The position numbers and the translations under genes are program-made. A stretch of DNA of 64,000 bases from the NCBI RefSeq assembly GCF_000212355.1, contig NC_015496.1, forward strand, positions 558,001-622,000, given 5' to 3'. This DNA comes from Dokdonia sp. 4H-3-7-5. Lineage in GTDB: Bacteria; Bacteroidota; Bacteroidia; Flavobacteriales; Flavobacteriaceae. Below are positions 35,188 through 44,114 of the stretch, piece after piece (positions within the stretch are counted from its first letter, which is position 1; every line of letters begins with the position of its first letter). Under the pieces are notes generated by a model, which ran no database searches, was not told the DNA's origin, and saw nothing but the letters and a program-made list of their open reading frames with translations.

Positions 35188-36063
35188 ATGCCTCAAAACA
35201 CCACACCTCAACCACCCATAAACAAGCACGAAGGCTGGATACGGGTACTTGCCATTATCCTTCCTTACCTATTTATTGTTGGTATATTTCAGCTTATAGG
35301 CTACTATGTTATTGGCATAGATTATAATGAGCTTCCTACACAGAAGTCTCCTTTCCAGTTATTTGTAGGCACCATATTCTCCTTAATAGGAACACTTACT
35401 GTGATATGGATTTTTATAAAATTTGTGGATAGAAAACCATTTATTGAGTTAGGTTTTGCGCTAAAAAATAGGAAGAAAGACATTATCGCTGGTCTACTCA
35501 TAGGTGCGGTAATCATGGCGCTGGGTTGTCTTATCATGTTATCACTAAGCGAAATTCAATTTAAGGGCTTCCATTGGGATGCTACACAGCTACTGTATGC
35601 CATCCTCACGTTTGTAAATATTGCGATATTGGAAGAGGCACTGCTGCGCGGTTACGTACTACGCAACCTGATGATTTCTTTTAATAAGTACATCGCTCTT
35701 ATTGTATCGGCGCTGCTGTTTTCACTGCTTCACGCAGCAAATCCCAATGTAGATATGTTTGCGCTAGCCAACTTATTCCTTGCCGGCATTTTGCTAGGAA
35801 TCTCTTATGTGTACACAAAGAATTTATGGTTCCCTATTGCGCTGCATTTGAGCTGGAACCTTTTTCAGACCTTGTTTGGTTTCAACGTGAGCGGCATTGA
35901 TTCGTATCATCTTATTGAAATTAGCATCACAGAAAATAACCTACTTAATGGCGGCCTTTTCGGTTTTGAGGGCTCCATATTTTCTATCATTTTTCAGGTG
36001 ATTACTATTATACTCATCGTGTGGTACTACCAAAAAAATAAGGACTCTTCAGTGCTAGAATAA
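35188..36063 (+). CDS. CPBP-family intramembrane glutamic endopeptidase
   Basis: 291 residues, about seven to eight membrane helices. The three conserved motifs are present: EExxxR (ILEEALLRGYVLRNL, Glu149/Glu150/Arg154), FxxxH (FSLLHAANP, His182) and HLSWNLFQ near 220. Members cleave prenylated or other membrane substrates (Rce1 type) and in bacteria often serve in peptide maturation or self-immunity. Start is 4 bp after the previous stop, so it may be co-transcribed with that exported protein. Confidence 0.9.
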   Translation: MPQNTTPQPPINKHEGWIRVLAIILPYLFIVGIFQLIGYYVIGIDYNELPTQKSPFQLFVGTIFSLIGTLTVIWIFIKFVDRKPFIELGFALKNRKKDIIAGLLIGAVIMALGCLIMLSLSEIQFKGFHWDATQLLYAILTFVNIAILEEALLRGYVLRNLMISFNKYIALIVSALLFSLLHAANPNVDMFALANLFLAGILLGISYVYTKNLWFPIALHLSWNLFQTLFGFNVSGIDSYHLIEISITENNLLNGGLFGFEGSIFSIIFQVITIILIVWYYQKNKDSSVLE

Positions 36064-36119
36064 TAAACTGTTTTCTACTATTACATATCGATTTCATAAG
36101 AGCTTATGGGGAATGAGTA

Positions 36120-36135
36120 CGCTTTCGCGAAAGCG
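36120..36135. repeat. 16-bp palindrome (intergenic copy)
   Basis: Perfect copy between the CPBP protease and the FAD monooxygenase; with its flanks it reads TACGCTTTCGCGAAAGCGTG. Confidence 0.9.
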
Positions 36136-36192
36136 TGATTACCCACATCAAACCTCTTTCACCGTCATACAAATTAGAAATTAAGCGGCTCG

Positions 36193-37728
36193 GTGCGCTC
36201 TAAAAATGCCACCTTACCAACTAAAATAAGTACCTTATCCAACAAAAGAATAAGCAAACAGTACCTCAAACGAGTGAACACCTCATCACATACAAACCAA
36301 AGTTGGGCCGCCTGTACCGCATGTAATGGGCAGGGAAGTAAAAGTCAGCGACTTCGTAAGAAAGTGCGCTTAGCTTACCAGCGAGCGGTTGCGGCTTATG
36401 AGGAATCAGATAAAAAGGGTACCGCTCCTACTCGACCAAAAAGGCACCAAAGCAAATGCACTGAATGCAACGGCTCTGGTATCATCCCAGCACCATCTCC
36501 ACCTACGCCAGATACAGATCACTATCCTCATGTGGCAATTATAGGTGCTGGTATAGGTGGTGTGGCGCTAGCGGTGGCTTGCTTGCATCGTGGGATTCCG
36601 TTTACACTATATGAACGTGATAAAAGTTTTGACGCACGTTCACAAGGCTACGGTCTCACCTTGCAACAAGCGAGCAAGGCAATCGAAGGTTTTGGATTCA
36701 CTCAGTTAGATGAGGGAATTGTGTCTACTAGGCATCTCGTTCATACTCCAGAAGGAACCGTCGTAGGGGAATGGGGCATGAGAAAATGGATGGAAGAAGA
36801 TGATGATGCAAGCCCGAAGCGCACAAATATTCACATAGCCAGGCAGTCATTGCGACTTGCGTTGTTAGAACAACTGGGCGACTCACCACATATACAATGG
36901 GGACATCAATATATGGGGCATACCAGCGCTCAAGATGGAACTGTAGCTGTAGCATTTCAAGTAGATGGACATATTAAAACTACAAAAGCCCATCTCATTG
37001 TAGGCGCAGACGGCATACGCAGCGCAGTTCGTAACACAATCATAGAGGAGAAAACGTCGCCATTACAATACCTGGATTGCATGGTGATTTTAGGTATTTG
37101 TTCACTAGATGAACTAAATGATGTGAAAAGTACGCTACTAGATCAAGCAACGGTTTTTCAAACAGCAAATGGTCACGAGCGCATATACATGATGCCTTAC
37201 GATAAGGATGCTATCATGTGGCAGCTTAGCTTTCCCATATCAGAGCAAGAAGCAATGGCGTTAAATACTGCCGGTCCCGCAGCACTTAAAAAAGAGGCTA
37301 TCAAGAGAACGCAATGGCATGACCCTATCCCACAAATCATGGCAATGACTCCAGAAGCCTTAATTTCTGGTTACCCTGCTTACGACAGAGTACTATTAGA
37401 ACCCGAAACTTTGCAAAATGCTGGAGCAATCACCTTGCTAGGCGATGCTGCGCACCCTATGAGCCCTTTTAAAGGACAAGGAGCAAATCAGGCACTTCTT
37501 GATGCGCTGGCGCTAGCCAGAGCAATCTCGGCAGGCTGTAAACAGGGATCAAACTGGCAAGAAAGAGGATTAAGAGAAAGCGTACTCAACACTTTTGAAA
37601 AAAGCATGCTAGAACGCACCGCCTCAAAAGTAACCGACTCCTCAAAGGCAGCTGCTTTTTTACACTCTCCTGTGGTACTTGAAAAAAACAATGCCCCTCG
37701 CGGAAAATCCTTTAGAAACAAGGATTAA
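36193..37728 (+). CDS. FAD-dependent monooxygenase with N-terminal DnaJ-like zinc motif
   Basis: 511 residues, GTG start. Residues ~35-97 hold two CxxCxGxG motifs (CTACNGQGSKSQRLRKK and CTECNGSGI), the metal-binding pattern of DnaJ zinc fingers, joined by a basic helical spacer. From ~112 on it is a PF01494-type monooxygenase: Rossmann motif VAIIGAGIGGVALAVACLHRG, ERDKSFDARSQGYGL, the DG motif (VGADGIRSAVR) and the second FAD motif LLGDAAHPMSPFKGQGANQALLDAL. Probably hydroxylates a small aromatic or inactivates an antibiotic (TetX-like relatives), but the substrate is not predictable. Its stop overlaps by 4 bp the end of the opposing methyltransferase gene. Confidence 0.85.
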   Translation: MRSKNATLPTKISTLSNKRISKQYLKRVNTSSHTNQSWAACTACNGQGSKSQRLRKKVRLAYQRAVAAYEESDKKGTAPTRPKRHQSKCTECNGSGIIPAPSPPTPDTDHYPHVAIIGAGIGGVALAVACLHRGIPFTLYERDKSFDARSQGYGLTLQQASKAIEGFGFTQLDEGIVSTRHLVHTPEGTVVGEWGMRKWMEEDDDASPKRTNIHIARQSLRLALLEQLGDSPHIQWGHQYMGHTSAQDGTVAVAFQVDGHIKTTKAHLIVGADGIRSAVRNTIIEEKTSPLQYLDCMVILGICSLDELNDVKSTLLDQATVFQTANGHERIYMMPYDKDAIMWQLSFPISEQEAMALNTAGPAALKKEAIKRTQWHDPIPQIMAMTPEALISGYPAYDRVLLEPETLQNAGAITLLGDAAHPMSPFKGQGANQALLDALALARAISAGCKQGSNWQERGLRESVLNTFEKSMLERTASKVTDSSKAAAFLHSPVVLEKNNAPRGKSFRNKD

Positions 37729-38399
37729 AACATTGTATAAAGAGTAGTAACAATTCGCCCTTTGCCATCACTTGGATAGGTGACACTCAGCTCTCGTTCT
37801 TCCAACACCTTCATATTAAAAGGCTGCATTAGCAGTTGGACACCGCTATTCTTTTTTAGTCTAGTTCCCTGGCCAGAAATGATATCTTGATTGGGTTCAA
37901 AATCACCATCAGGCAGATGTTCTGTGAGAATTACATATTTAAAGGATGCCAACTTACCCACAACACACGCTATTTCACGATTTGATAGATGTTGTAATAC
38001 CTGTCTTAATAATGCGCAATCGCCCTTAGGAAGTACTTCAGTAGCAATGTCTATACATTCAAAATTGAGTCGTTCATTTTTAAACGTAGCTTTATTGTGC
38101 TCAATGAGCGACGCAACAATATCTACACCAGTATATTTCTCCGTGTATGGAACAAGCTTGCTACCTATATTAAAATCCCCACAGCCTAGATCACATACTA
38201 CAAGTGGCTCTTTAAAAGAGCTAAGAAATTCCGTGACTGCCTCCACATATGGAACAACAATCTCAGGGTGGTGGGACCCTTCTCCAGAGTAAAAAGCAGA
38301 AACACCAGCTCCCCAAAGGTTCAAATCATACACCTGCTCCATCGCCTTTTTAGTAGGCCATGGTTTTTTTGATTTTACCGAGAGATTATCTTTTGACAT
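37725..38399 (-). CDS. SAM-dependent methyltransferase
   Basis: 224 residues, class I fold: motif I VCDLGCGDFNIGSKL, motif II with YTGVDIVASLIEHNK, then FECIDIATEVLPKGDCALLRQVLQHLSNREI. Small-molecule type; substrate unknown. Converges on the FAD monooxygenase with a 4-bp overlap, so the pair cannot be one transcript and shared function is not implied. Confidence 0.8.
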   Translation of the reverse strand: MSKDNLSVKSKKPWPTKKAMEQVYDLNLWGAGVSAFYSGEGSHHPEIVVPYVEAVTEFLSSFKEPLVVCDLGCGDFNIGSKLVPYTEKYTGVDIVASLIEHNKATFKNERLNFECIDIATEVLPKGDCALLRQVLQHLSNREIACVVGKLASFKYVILTEHLPDGDFEPNQDIISGQGTRLKKNSGVQLLMQPFNMKVLEERELSVTYPSDGKGRIVTTLYTMF

Positions 38400-38512
38400 T
38401 TAAAACGCTTATAAAGCTCAAAGTACTAACATCTATCCTTCACCTGCAACCCATCAGATACGTTGGATTAAAATATCGCTATGGTAAATGGTACTCAAGC
38501 ATTGGTGTATCA

Positions 38513-38528
38513 CGCTTTCGCGAAAGCG
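38513..38528. repeat. 16-bp palindrome upstream of the tandem hairpin repeats
   Basis: Perfect copy, 38 bp before the first hairpin unit; intergenic. Confidence 0.9.
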
Positions 38529-38566
38529 TAACCTCTAAAATTACTACTCATAAGAAAACAAATAAA

Positions 38567-38905
38567 AGTCCCTCTTTGAAGAGGGATTTAGGAAGATGTC
38601 CGTAAAGAGAAACTTAATAACAACTTACCACAAATAAAAACAAAGAACCCTTGCTCTGTCAAGAGCAAAATGCAACCCATACAAGAAAAAAAGTCCCTCT
38701 TTGAAGAGGGATTTAGGGAGATGTTCGCAAAGAGAACCTCAATAACAACTTAACACGAATAAAAACAAAGACCCCTTGCTCTGTCAAAAGCAAAGAGCAA
38801 CCCACAAAACAAATAAGAAGTCCCTCTTCGAAGAGGGATTTAGAGAAATGTCCGCAAAGAGAATCTAAACAACATTTATCTATACTTGGATAAATGGAGA
38901 TGTCC
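38567..38905. repeat. tandem array of ~125-bp units, each starting with a hairpin
   Basis: AAGTCCCTCTTTGAAGAGGG begins at 38567 and 38691, and a one-base variant (TTCGAA centre) at 38818: units of 124 and 127 bp. Each hairpin (CCCTCTT/AAGAGGG) is followed by ATTTAGGGAGATGTCCGCAA-like sequence and a spacer with CCTTGCTCTGTCAAGAGCAA, a second small hairpin. A fourth, headless piece (GGAGATGTCCGCAAG) ends near 38910. This fills the gap before arsR; no ORF is seen. Confidence 0.88.
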
Positions 38906-38953
38906 GCAAGAAACAACTAAAAAATTAACACACAATCAGATAACACCTCATCT

Positions 38954-38973
38954 ATTAATCGTAATATTGCAAT
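38954..38973 (+). promoter_or_regulatory. ArsR operator candidate upstream of arsR
   Basis: ATTAATCGTAATATTGCAAT, imperfect dyad (ATCG...GCAAT), 17 bp before the arsR ATG; repeated at 39339-39358 with two differences in the spacer. Confidence 0.6.
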
Positions 38974-38990
38974 CAACAATTAAGTCAATC

Positions 38991-39323
38991 ATGGGATTAG
39001 CAAAAACTGAGATGTTTACAGATGAGCAAAATGAGATTTCTCTTTTTGCCAAAGCTTTTGGTCATCCAGCTAGGGTATCCATACTACAGCATTTATTTAA
39101 AATAGATTCTTGTGTATGCGGAGACCTTGTTGCCGAAATAGGACTTGCGCAACCTACCATCTCACAACACTTAAAGGAACTCAAACATTTAGGTCTCATT
39201 AAGGGAAATGTAGAAGGTACAAGTGTGTGCTACTGTATCGACAAAGAAAACTGGACCGCCATGAAAAATGTAATGGCAGCTTTTCTTGACCAAGACCTTA
39301 CGAGTAGCGGAGAGTGCTGCTAA
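38991..39323 (+). CDS. arsR: ArsR-family arsenic-responsive repressor
   Basis: 110 residues from MGLAKTEMFTDEQ; an ATG at 38886 would add 35 residues read from the end of the repeat array and is rejected. Winged HTH with AQPTISQHLKELKHLGLIKG; the metal-sensing CxC is Cys41/Cys43 in DSCVCGDLV, and a CC pair ends the protein (SSGECC). Heads the arsR-DUF6428-arsC-acr3 operon and has its own operator-like site, so it should repress the operon in the absence of arsenite. Confidence 0.92.
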   Translation: MGLAKTEMFTDEQNEISLFAKAFGHPARVSILQHLFKIDSCVCGDLVAEIGLAQPTISQHLKELKHLGLIKGNVEGTSVCYCIDKENWTAMKNVMAAFLDQDLTSSGECC

Positions 39324-39338
39324 AAAAAAATTACTCTT

Positions 39339-39358
39339 ATTAATCGTATTATCGCAAT
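39339..39358 (+). promoter_or_regulatory. second ArsR operator candidate, upstream of the DUF6428 gene
   Basis: ATTAATCGTATTATCGCAAT, 15 bp after the arsR stop and 14 bp before the next ATG; nearly identical to the site at 38954-38973. Confidence 0.55.
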
Positions 39359-39372
39359 AAACAAATAGCATT

Positions 39373-39840
39373 ATGAAACTATCACAAATTAAAACAGCTT
39401 TACAAGAGTTAAAAACAATTTCTTTCCAGTTGCCAGATGGCTCTTTAGTTCCTAATCACTTTCACGTGACAGAAGTGGGAAAAGTCACTAAGAATTTTAT
39501 TGACTGCGGAGGTACGGTACGTTATGAGAAGGTGGCAAATTTCCAACTTTGGAATGCAGATGATTATGATCACAGACTTCACCCAGAAAAGTTATTAGAT
39601 ATCATCCAACTTTCTGAAAAGATCCTACATATGGGAGATCTTGAGATTGAGGTAGAGTACCAAGCAGAAACGATAGGGAAATTTGGGCTTGACTTTGATG
39701 GCACTTCTTTTTTACTAACTAGCAAGCAAACAGATTGCCTTGCAAAAGATAACTGCGGTATTCCTGAGGAAAAGACCAAGCTACAATTTGCTGATATACC
39801 AGCAGGAAGTTCTTGCGAACCAGGTAGCGGATGTTGCTAA
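39373..39840 (+). CDS. DUF6428-type protein of the arsenic operon
   Basis: 155 residues. An N-terminal alpha/beta region (LPDGSLVPNHFHVTEVGKVTK; ADDYDHRLHPEKLLDIIQLS) and a C-terminal Cys-rich tail (DCLAKDNCGIPEE ... SSCEPGSGCC). Located between arsR and arsC in flavobacterial arsenic operons as I recall; the Cys pairs suggest arsenite or metal binding. Biochemical role unknown. Confidence 0.75.
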   Translation: MKLSQIKTALQELKTISFQLPDGSLVPNHFHVTEVGKVTKNFIDCGGTVRYEKVANFQLWNADDYDHRLHPEKLLDIIQLSEKILHMGDLEIEVEYQAETIGKFGLDFDGTSFLLTSKQTDCLAKDNCGIPEEKTKLQFADIPAGSSCEPGSGCC

Positions 39841-39865
39841 TTAAATTCATATAAATATTTCCATC

Positions 39866-40498
39866 ATGGCTATAAATAGAGCGGCACTATTTCCAGAAAT
39901 AGTAACAACAATAGAAGGATTATCAACAACCTCGATATCTGAGGAACGTAAAGCAGCTTTGCAACCACTAGCAGATTATATTCAGGCTAAGACTTCTAAC
40001 AAAGAAGCCATTAGATTAAATTTTATATGTACCCACAACTCACGTAGAAGTCATCTATCACAAGTGTGGGCGCAGGCAATGGCAAGCTACTTTCATATAA
40101 CAAATGTTTCCTGCTATTCTGGAGGCACAGAAGCCACAGCACTTTTCCCTATGGCAGCACAAACACTTGTGGGTGCCGGTTTTCAAATAGCTGTTATATC
40201 ACCATCTGATAACCCAGTGTACAGCATCAAATATGGAAGCAATGAGCAACCAGTAATCGGATTTTCAAAAACAATGGATCATGATTTTAACCCTAGTAGT
40301 AAGTTTGGAGCAATCATGACTTGCTCCCAAGCAGATGAAGGTTGTCCTTTTGTACCAGGTGCAGAAAAACGTTTTCCTATTACTTATGATGACCCAAAAG
40401 CGTTTGATAATACTCCGCAACAAGCAGAAAAATACCAAGAACGAAGCCTACAAATCGCAACCGAATTACTATTTGTATTCGCTCAAATAAAAGCATAA
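39866..40498 (+). CDS. arsC: arsenate reductase of the low-molecular-weight phosphatase type
   Basis: 210 residues. P-loop CTHNSRRS (Cys55 to Arg61, CX5R) in the LMW-PTP/ArsC arrangement, and two further Cys in [22 protein letters not shown] that fit the resolving Cys pair of thioredoxin-coupled ArsC. Reduces arsenate to arsenite, which the next gene exports. The extra ~50 N-terminal residues precede the P-loop; this longer form is common in Bacteroidota, where it is often called protein-tyrosine phosphatase. Confidence 0.88.
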   Translation: MAINRAALFPEIVTTIEGLSTTSISEERKAALQPLADYIQAKTSNKEAIRLNFICTHNSRRSHLSQVWAQAMASYFHITNVSCYSGGTEATALFPMAAQTLVGAGFQIAVISPSDNPVYSIKYGSNEQPVIGFSKTMDHDFNPSSKFGAIMTCSQADEGCPFVPGAEKRFPITYDDPKAFDNTPQQAEKYQERSLQIATELLFVFAQIKA

Positions 40499-40499
40499 C

Positions 40500-41546
40500 A
40501 TGGCACCAAAGAAATTAAATTTTTTAGACAGAAATCTTACGTTATGGATTTTTGTGGCGATGGCTGTGGGCGTTGGCTTGGGGTATTTTATTCCATCTTT
40601 TCCAGATGTCATAAACTCATTTAATAGCGGGACTACAAATATCCCCATTGCGATAGGATTAATATTAATGATGTATCCGCCGCTTGCCAAAGTGAATTAT
40701 GCCTTGTTACCAAAGGTGTTTAAAAACACTAAGATATTGTCTATTTCGCTATTACTTAACTGGATTGTAGGTCCAATATTGATGTTTGTGCTAGCGATTA
40801 CATTCCTGAGAGACTATCCTGAATATATGGTAGGGCTTATTTTAATAGGTCTTGCAAGATGCATCGCGATGGTATTAGTATGGAATGACCTCGCCGAAGG
40901 AAGTAGCGAGTATGGTGCGGGACTTGTCGCTCTTAACAGCGTGTTCCAAGTATTTGCATATAGTTTTTATGCTTGGCTTTTTATAACGGTGCTTCCACCC
41001 TATTTTGGTTTTGAAGGTGCAATCATAGATATCTCTATTGCAACCATAGCAGAGAGTGTAGCCATTTATTTAGGGCTACCCTTTTTATTAGGTATCGCAA
41101 GCCGACTTATCTTAGTTAAACTAAAAGGAGAACATTGGTACACAAATACCTTTATTCCTACCATATCACCATTGACCTTAATTGCATTGCTTTTTACCAT
41201 CATTGTGATGTTCTCACTTAAAGGCGAACTCATTGTTCAAATACCGATGGATGTTGTTATTATCGCTATTCCAATGCTCATATACTTCACATTGATGTTT
41301 ATTATAGGATTCTTTGTGACCAAAGCAACTGGAGCAGATTATGACAAAACAACAGCTGTTGCTTTTACAGCAGCAGGAAATAACTTTGAACTTGCGATTG
41401 CCGTAGCAATTGCCGTATTTGGACTTAATTCTGGACAAGCATTTACGGGCGTTATTGGTCCGCTAGTAGAGGTGCCTGCATTGATACTACTGGTGCGTGT
41501 ATCTTTCTGGTTACGTAAAAAGTATTATAAGAAAGCGGCGATGTAG
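40500..41546 (+). CDS. acr3: arsenite efflux transporter ACR3
   Basis: 348 residues, ten membrane helices. ACR3 hallmarks: Cys121 in [16 protein letters not shown] and Glu in [15 protein letters not shown] near the C-terminus, with the [18 protein letters not shown] segment. Exports arsenite using the proton motive force. ATG begins one base after the arsC stop (40498), so translation is coupled. Last gene of the operon, ended by the hairpin at 41571-41607. Confidence 0.95.
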   Translation: MAPKKLNFLDRNLTLWIFVAMAVGVGLGYFIPSFPDVINSFNSGTTNIPIAIGLILMMYPPLAKVNYALLPKVFKNTKILSISLLLNWIVGPILMFVLAITFLRDYPEYMVGLILIGLARCIAMVLVWNDLAEGSSEYGAGLVALNSVFQVFAYSFYAWLFITVLPPYFGFEGAIIDISIATIAESVAIYLGLPFLLGIASRLILVKLKGEHWYTNTFIPTISPLTLIALLFTIIVMFSLKGELIVQIPMDVVIIAIPMLIYFTLMFIIGFFVTKATGADYDKTTAVAFTAAGNNFELAIAVAIAVFGLNSGQAFTGVIGPLVEVPALILLVRVSFWLRKKYYKKAAM

Positions 41547-41570
41547 TGCAAACCTATTAATGTTAAGAAG

Positions 41571-41607
41571 GAGAGGTTTACTTATCATTAAGTAAGCCTC
41601 TCTTTTT
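41571..41607 (+). terminator. terminator of the arsenic operon
   Basis: GAGAGGTTTACTTA, TCAT loop, TAAGTAAGCCTCTC (one G-U pair), then TTTTT. Confidence 0.88.
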
Positions 41608-41738
41608 ATTTGAAGTTAATAATAGCGGCTGCAATCTTATACCTCACAAACTCTCTAGCGTTAAGTTATTTTACTTCTTAAAAGCTCCATTGCATCGGAT
41701 TCAGTTCTTATTTTTGCAAGTTCATTGAGATCCCTTTT

Positions 41739-42290
41739 GTGCGACACTTAAAAACCCATTTTCATCCTGATATCACCACGCTAGATAATAAAACGATTAT
41801 ACAGCGATTGAGCACTAGAAGTATTACAACACAAGGTAACCGAATCTTGCTCATGTACACAGAGCGATATGAGGATTACAGCCTACCCGGTGGTGGTCTT
41901 GATGAAGGAGAAGATATGATTGTTGGAATGATGAGAGAACTCAACGAAGAGACTGGAGCTACGGGAATACAAAACATAAAACCTTTTGGGATTTATGAAG
42001 AATATAGACCTTGGTATAAGCCCGATTATGATGTGCAGCACATGATCTCTTATTGTTACACCTGCGACGTTAATGGGGTATTAGGAGATTCCAGCCTTGA
42101 AGACTACGAGAAACGAAATGGCATGATAGCAGTATGGATAGACATAAAAAAAGCGATTGCTTTTAACAAACATACTATAGCTACTAGCGACAAACAAGGC
42201 ATGTCTATCGTAAGAGAAACCTATTTACTCACTCTTATCGCTGCACAACTTAACAACAATAACTACTTACAAAAGACAACATGGAAATAA
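41739..42290 (+). CDS. Nudix hydrolase
   Basis: 183 residues, GTG start. Complete Nudix box: GGGLDEGEDMIVGMMRELNEETGATG (about 71-96; the REx2EE core is RELNEE). Hydrolyses nucleoside diphosphate-linked compounds; substrate unknown. A conserved Trp-rich stretch (IYEEYRPWYKPDYD) follows the box. Overlaps the Imm53-like gene by 10 bp, so the two are coupled. Confidence 0.9.
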   Translation: MRHLKTHFHPDITTLDNKTIIQRLSTRSITTQGNRILLMYTERYEDYSLPGGGLDEGEDMIVGMMRELNEETGATGIQNIKPFGIYEEYRPWYKPDYDVQHMISYCYTCDVNGVLGDSSLEDYEKRNGMIAVWIDIKKAIAFNKHTIATSDKQGMSIVRETYLLTLIAAQLNNNNYLQKTTWK

Positions 42291-42586
42291 TAGATTGGAT
42301 ACAAGATTGGTTTAAAGGAAATTGCGATGGTGAATGGGAACAAAGAGAGGCTATCCAGATCACAACATCAGATAATCCTGGATGGGAGCTAGAGATAGAT
42401 GTATCAAATACTTCACTAGCCATGATTACCATTCCGTGGATTCTTAATGAAAATAGTAAAGATGATTGGTACGGTGTGAAAATTGAAAACCAAAGATTCA
42501 GTGCTTCAGGAGATGCTGGAAAATTGAAATTTCTTCTAGGTCTCTTTAGAGAAACTGTAGAAAAGATTGAAGGAATGGATGCCTAA
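42281..42586 (+). CDS. immunity protein 53 (Imm53)-like
   Basis: 101 residues. DWIQDWFKGNCDGEWEQREAIQI, then TTSDNPGWELEIDV and DDWYGVKIENQRFSASGDAGKL, follow the pattern I associate with Imm53, an immunity family of polymorphic toxin systems. No toxin gene is visible nearby; orphan Imm53 genes are common. Overlap with the Nudix gene is unusual for an immunity gene. Confidence 0.75.
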   Translation: MEIIDWIQDWFKGNCDGEWEQREAIQITTSDNPGWELEIDVSNTSLAMITIPWILNENSKDDWYGVKIENQRFSASGDAGKLKFLLGLFRETVEKIEGMDA

Positions 42587-42665
42587 GATCTTTTTAATAC
42601 CAGCCAATTTTAATTAACTATAATATTTTCACATGTATTATGACTACTTGTGCTTTTTATAGTTA

Positions 42666-42681
42666 CGCTTTCGCGAAAGCG
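42666..42681. repeat. 16-bp palindrome (intergenic copy)
   Basis: Perfect copy between the convergent Imm53-like gene and the outer-membrane protein gene. Confidence 0.9.
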
Positions 42682-42785
42682 TGATTTCAAGTAGCAAAAT
42701 CAGAAATGATAAGGCTTAGTAAATCGGGAACATTAAATTCCAACTCTAGTATCTATTTACGACATCAAAAAAGTTCTCATAAAAC

Positions 42786-43424
42786 TTATAATCCATATGT
42801 AATTCCAATACTTATAGCTTGGTTACCAAAAGAACTGTTGAAGTTTTGAGAAAATAAATTATAAGGAGTAAAGTAATAATTCATCGTTAGGCCCACGTAG
42901 CTTTGCTCAAAGGCAAAAACTGTAACTCCCAATCCTGCATTTAAAAATACTGTCTCACTTCCATAATAGTTATCGTTACTATCTTCTGACACATCTTGTT
43001 TCTTAGTATCCGTTTGCAAAAAACTAAAACCAGCTCCTACTCGTGCTTCTATAAATGTACGCCTACCTACTTTTTCCACGCGGTTTATAGAGCCTCCTAG
43101 ATGACCACTTAAAGTATTTACTCGCCCCAACACGAGACTATCACTCGCAATAATAAAAACACGTTCATTAGATTGAGGAAAAAACAAAGTGAGTGATGGG
43201 TCTAAACGCCACTTATCATCAAGCTTTATCCCTCCTACAATACCTAAATAAGGACTCGTATTAAATGCTGTCTTAAGATTTGATAAAGGAACATATTTAC
43301 CTACCGAGAGGCTTATGTGAGCACCTAAACTTCCCGCTTCTGGTAAAGAAGCTTGCGCAATACTTTTACCCATGACAAAGAAAAAAACTACCAATATTGT
43401 ATATATAATCTTCAGATTACTCAT
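42786..43424 (-). CDS. outer-membrane beta-barrel protein
   Basis: 212 residues with a signal peptide (IIYTILVVFFFVMGKSIAQA). Alternating strands such as GAHISLSVGKYVPLSNL, YLGIVGGIKLDDKWRLDPSLTLFF, TFIEARVGAGFSFL and FGNQAISIGITYGL end in an aromatic-free beta strand near the C-terminus; fits an eight-strand OmpA/OmpX-like barrel. Starts 9 bp after the lipoprotein gene stop, in one transcript with it. Function unknown. Confidence 0.75.
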   Translation of the reverse strand: MSNLKIIYTILVVFFFVMGKSIAQASLPEAGSLGAHISLSVGKYVPLSNLKTAFNTSPYLGIVGGIKLDDKWRLDPSLTLFFPQSNERVFIIASDSLVLGRVNTLSGHLGGSINRVEKVGRRTFIEARVGAGFSFLQTDTKKQDVSEDSNDNYYGSETVFLNAGLGVTVFAFEQSYVGLTMNYYFTPYNLFSQNFNSSFGNQAISIGITYGL

Positions 43425-43433
43425 ACCTATATA

Positions 43434-44012
43434 TTATTTGATTCTAGAAAAGCTATGTACCGTGTTATATGTCATGCCTGCCCCAAAAATCAACAACAAT
43501 GCACCTTCTGAAGAATACGCATAATTCACAAGAAGATGACCGTCTTTAGTCAGTCCTATTCGTGTTTTACTAGCCGTACATCCACCCAATATATATGGAA
43601 TTCCAGTGCACTCTAGGTTTTCCCCTTTAAAGTGAAATAAGCCATTTCCTTTTAATCTACCCACGATTTCTGTAGTGTCCACTGGATTGCCTTCTTTTAA
43701 AAGAATTGCCTTTAAGGTCTTATTATTTACTAGTTTTAAGGTAATCGCATAATTAGATAAACTGTCATATTCCTTATCATCTACATCCAGCTGTCTAAAA
43801 GCTTTATAATAGCCGCTTTCATAAGGTTCTTGAGCGTAACCCTTACGATTATATCGCTGTAAGATGTCCATATCATAAGTGCCATTTAATGAAGAAATAG
43901 ATGCTGCATCTATCTTATGCCTTGCCTTATTAATCATTCTTGGAGTGTATGATGCACAACTTATCATCATGGATAATAAAACAATAATGCTTCCCTTTAC
44001 AAATATTCTCAT
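43434..44012 (-). CDS. putative lipoprotein of unknown function
   Basis: 192 residues. Signal with lipobox-type MMISC (Cys19), so probably a lipoprotein. No recognised domain; TKDGHLLVNYAYSSEGALLLIFGAGM near the C-terminus is hydrophobic. Paired with the downstream beta-barrel gene; divergent from the HTH regulator at 44115, which may control the pair. Confidence 0.68.
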   Translation of the reverse strand: MRIFVKGSIIVLLSMMISCASYTPRMINKARHKIDAASISSLNGTYDMDILQRYNRKGYAQEPYESGYYKAFRQLDVDDKEYDSLSNYAITLKLVNNKTLKAILLKEGNPVDTTEIVGRLKGNGLFHFKGENLECTGIPYILGGCTASKTRIGLTKDGHLLVNYAYSSEGALLLIFGAGMTYNTVHSFSRIK

Positions 44013-44091
44013 AGTAGTATGTTTTGATTACTACTGTAAAATTATTGTACTTTTCACATCATTAATGGTGGCTATTACATAATAATCATTA

Positions 44092-44113
44092 TATTTTTGT
44101 GAAAATCACAAAA
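44092..44113. promoter_or_regulatory. dyad operator overlapping the promoter/start of the HTH gene
   Basis: TTTTGTGA-AAA-TCACAAAA (44095-44113), a perfect 8-bp inverted repeat ending one base before the ATG of the HTH regulator and overlapping TATTTTTG (44092-44099, exact TAnnTTTG). A protein bound here would block its own transcription start. Confidence 0.55.
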
Positions 44114-44114
44114 T

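Noticed and set aside
38567-38905. CRISPR array
   Set aside because: Only three units of ~125 bp, spacers are themselves repeated, no cas genes.
38886-38990. Extended N-terminus of ArsR
   Set aside because: It reads through the end of the repeat array and operator candidate; ArsR homology starts after MGLAKTEM.
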